DNA of 64,000 nucleotides from Lachnospiraceae bacterium (lineage in GTDB: Bacteria > Bacillota > Clostridia > Lachnospirales > Lachnospiraceae), in contig JAQUVX010000004.1 in the NCBI GenBank assembly GCA_028693165.1, forward strand, positions 1-64,000, given 5' to 3'. Under the pieces are notes generated by a model that was not told where the DNA came from, searched no databases, and worked only from the letters and a program-made list of their open reading frames with translations. Shown piece after piece: positions 63,515 to 64,000 of this stretch (position 1 is its first letter; every line of letters starts with the position of its first letter). Position numbers and translations under genes: made by a program.

Positions 63515-63561
63515 ACAAGCGATTGTGCAGGTGACAACCACATACACAATCGCTTGTATTG
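63515..63561 (+). terminator. Terminator after the LacI gene
   Basis: Perfect 13-bp stem ACAAGCGATTGTG (63515-63527) / CACAATCGCTTGT (63545-63557) with a 17-base loop, followed by ATTGTTTTCG. The arms resemble the CAATCGATTG operator in mutated form. Confidence 0.7.
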
Positions 63562-63578
63562 TTTTCGATAAAAAACAA

Positions 63579-63588
63579 CAATCGATTG
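63579..63588. promoter_or_regulatory. LacI-type operator CAATCGATTG, site B
   Basis: Exact copy of the palindrome at 62272-62281, ~100 bp upstream of the promoter of the YhcH-like gene. Confidence 0.6.
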
Positions 63589-63688
63589 CGCTAGCAGATG
63601 CCGTGCTGAGACATGAGAAAAACGAAAATGTGTAAAAGTGCACAAAAATCGGACAAAAAATATAGTCAAAAATACAATAAATATCTAG

Positions 63689-63717
63689 TTGAAATCTGTA
63701 AAAACGTGTGATAATAT
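63689..63717 (+). promoter_or_regulatory. Promoter of the YhcH/YiaL-family gene
   Basis: TTGAAA (63689-63694), 17-base spacer, TAATAT (63712-63717). Operator site C lies directly downstream. Confidence 0.75.
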
Positions 63718-63730
63718 AAAAAAGTAAACG

Positions 63731-63742
63731 GCAATCGATTGC
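63731..63742. promoter_or_regulatory. LacI-type operator GCAATCGATTGC, site C
   Basis: Perfect 12-bp palindrome starting 14 bases after the -10 box, a position suited to repression. Confidence 0.75.
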
Positions 63743-63762
63743 GAAACAAGAGAGGGAAAGAC

Positions 63763-64000
63763 ATGATTTTTGGAAATATTCATGCGAAAGAGACAGAGCG
63801 CGCTTATGAGGCTCCGATCCGAAGAGCGATCCGCTATTGCAGAGAGACGGATGTTTCCCAAATGGGAGAAAGCAGATTCTCGCTGGATGGGGAAGACCTG
63901 ATTGCGATCATCTGTGACCGGATGACCGGACCGAAGCAGGAGAAGCTTCCGGAGGTACACCGCCGGTATGCGGAACTCCAGTTTATGGCAGAAGGTTCTG
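63763..64000 (+). CDS. YhcH/YjgK/YiaL-family protein, N-terminal part (cut by window end)
   Basis: An open frame from ATG 63763 (AGAGGGAAAG upstream) runs past the window end with 79 codons visible. MIFGNI, AIRYCRETD, DGEDLIAIICDR and HRRYAELQFMAEG match the start of the YhcH/YjgK/YiaL (DUF386) family, cupin-like proteins found in sialic-acid, ascorbate/diketogulonate and beta-galactoside operons and thought to act on sugar-acid anomers or epimers. Its LacI-controlled promoter suggests it begins an operon continuing beyond 64000. Confidence 0.8.
   Translation, partial: MIFGNIHAKETERAYEAPIRRAIRYCRETDVSQMGESRFSLDGEDLIAIICDRMTGPKQEKLPEVHRRYAELQFMAEGS

Overview
The window reads as chromosomal DNA of an anaerobic, gut-type Clostridia, most likely Lachnospiraceae. 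This is inferred from the moderate GC content, strong AGGAGG-type Shine-Dalgarno sites, clean sigma-A promoters (TTGACA-N17-TATAAT), several TRAP and oligopeptide transporters, a YfcC carrier, two Rpn-type nucleases, and an F-type ATPase whose c subunit carries a sodium-site signature. No rRNA, tRNA, CRISPR array, prophage or complete insertion sequence was seen.

Layout. 1-3.8 kb: a YczE-like membrane protein, then a NYN/LOTUS RNA-binding protein, a V4R sensor and a diguanylate cyclase in tandem. 3.8-11.1 kb: a complete atp operon (atpZ-I-B-E-F-H-A-G-D-C) with promoter and terminator. 11.3-22.8 kb: a divergent sugar-acid (hexuronate-like) catabolic island. It has a LacI regulator, a three-part TRAP transporter, an esterase, an RraA-like protein, a split UxaA-type dehydratase, an SDR and UxaC on one strand, and an SDR plus an enolase-superfamily dehydratase on the other. 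Two near-identical LacI-type operators lie between them. 22.9-34.2 kb: two unrelated Rpn-type nuclease genes behind one conserved ~170-nt leader, with a DUF3810 protein, a LysR/YfcC/M20 unit, glgB and an oligogalacturonate-lyase-like gene between them. 34.2-41.8 kb (minus): an Opp-type peptide ABC system bracketed by two M42 aminopeptidases. 41.9-45.3 kb (minus): MBL hydrolase, split ThrE exporter and dihydroorotase, overlapping by 4 bp at each junction. 45.4-50.3 kb (minus): DUF378 protein and a potDCBA polyamine importer headed by an XRE-cupin regulator. 50.3-56.3 kb: lactonase, aroC, rpiB, an OYE-type flavoenzyme, asnA. 56.4-64 kb: a second cluster for small acids, with a cyclase, a ketopantoate-reductase-like protein, a Zn-dehydrogenase, two GntR regulators, an orphan TRAP binding protein, a LacI regulator and the start of a YhcH/YiaL-family gene.

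How it fits together. The accessory regions are dominated by capture and breakdown of acidic sugars and peptides. Regulators sit next to what they probably control, and palindromic operators can be read directly: TAAAACGTTTTA near 13.4 kb, ACCGGTATACCGGT at 58.16 kb, CAATCGATTG at 62.27, 63.58 and 63.73 kb. The most unusual signal is the leader shared by the two nuclease genes: promoter, structured middle and a final hairpin that hides the ribosome-binding site. Next is a 70-bp repeat of GCGAAGC mini-hairpins that makes up most of the 5' leader of a GntR gene.
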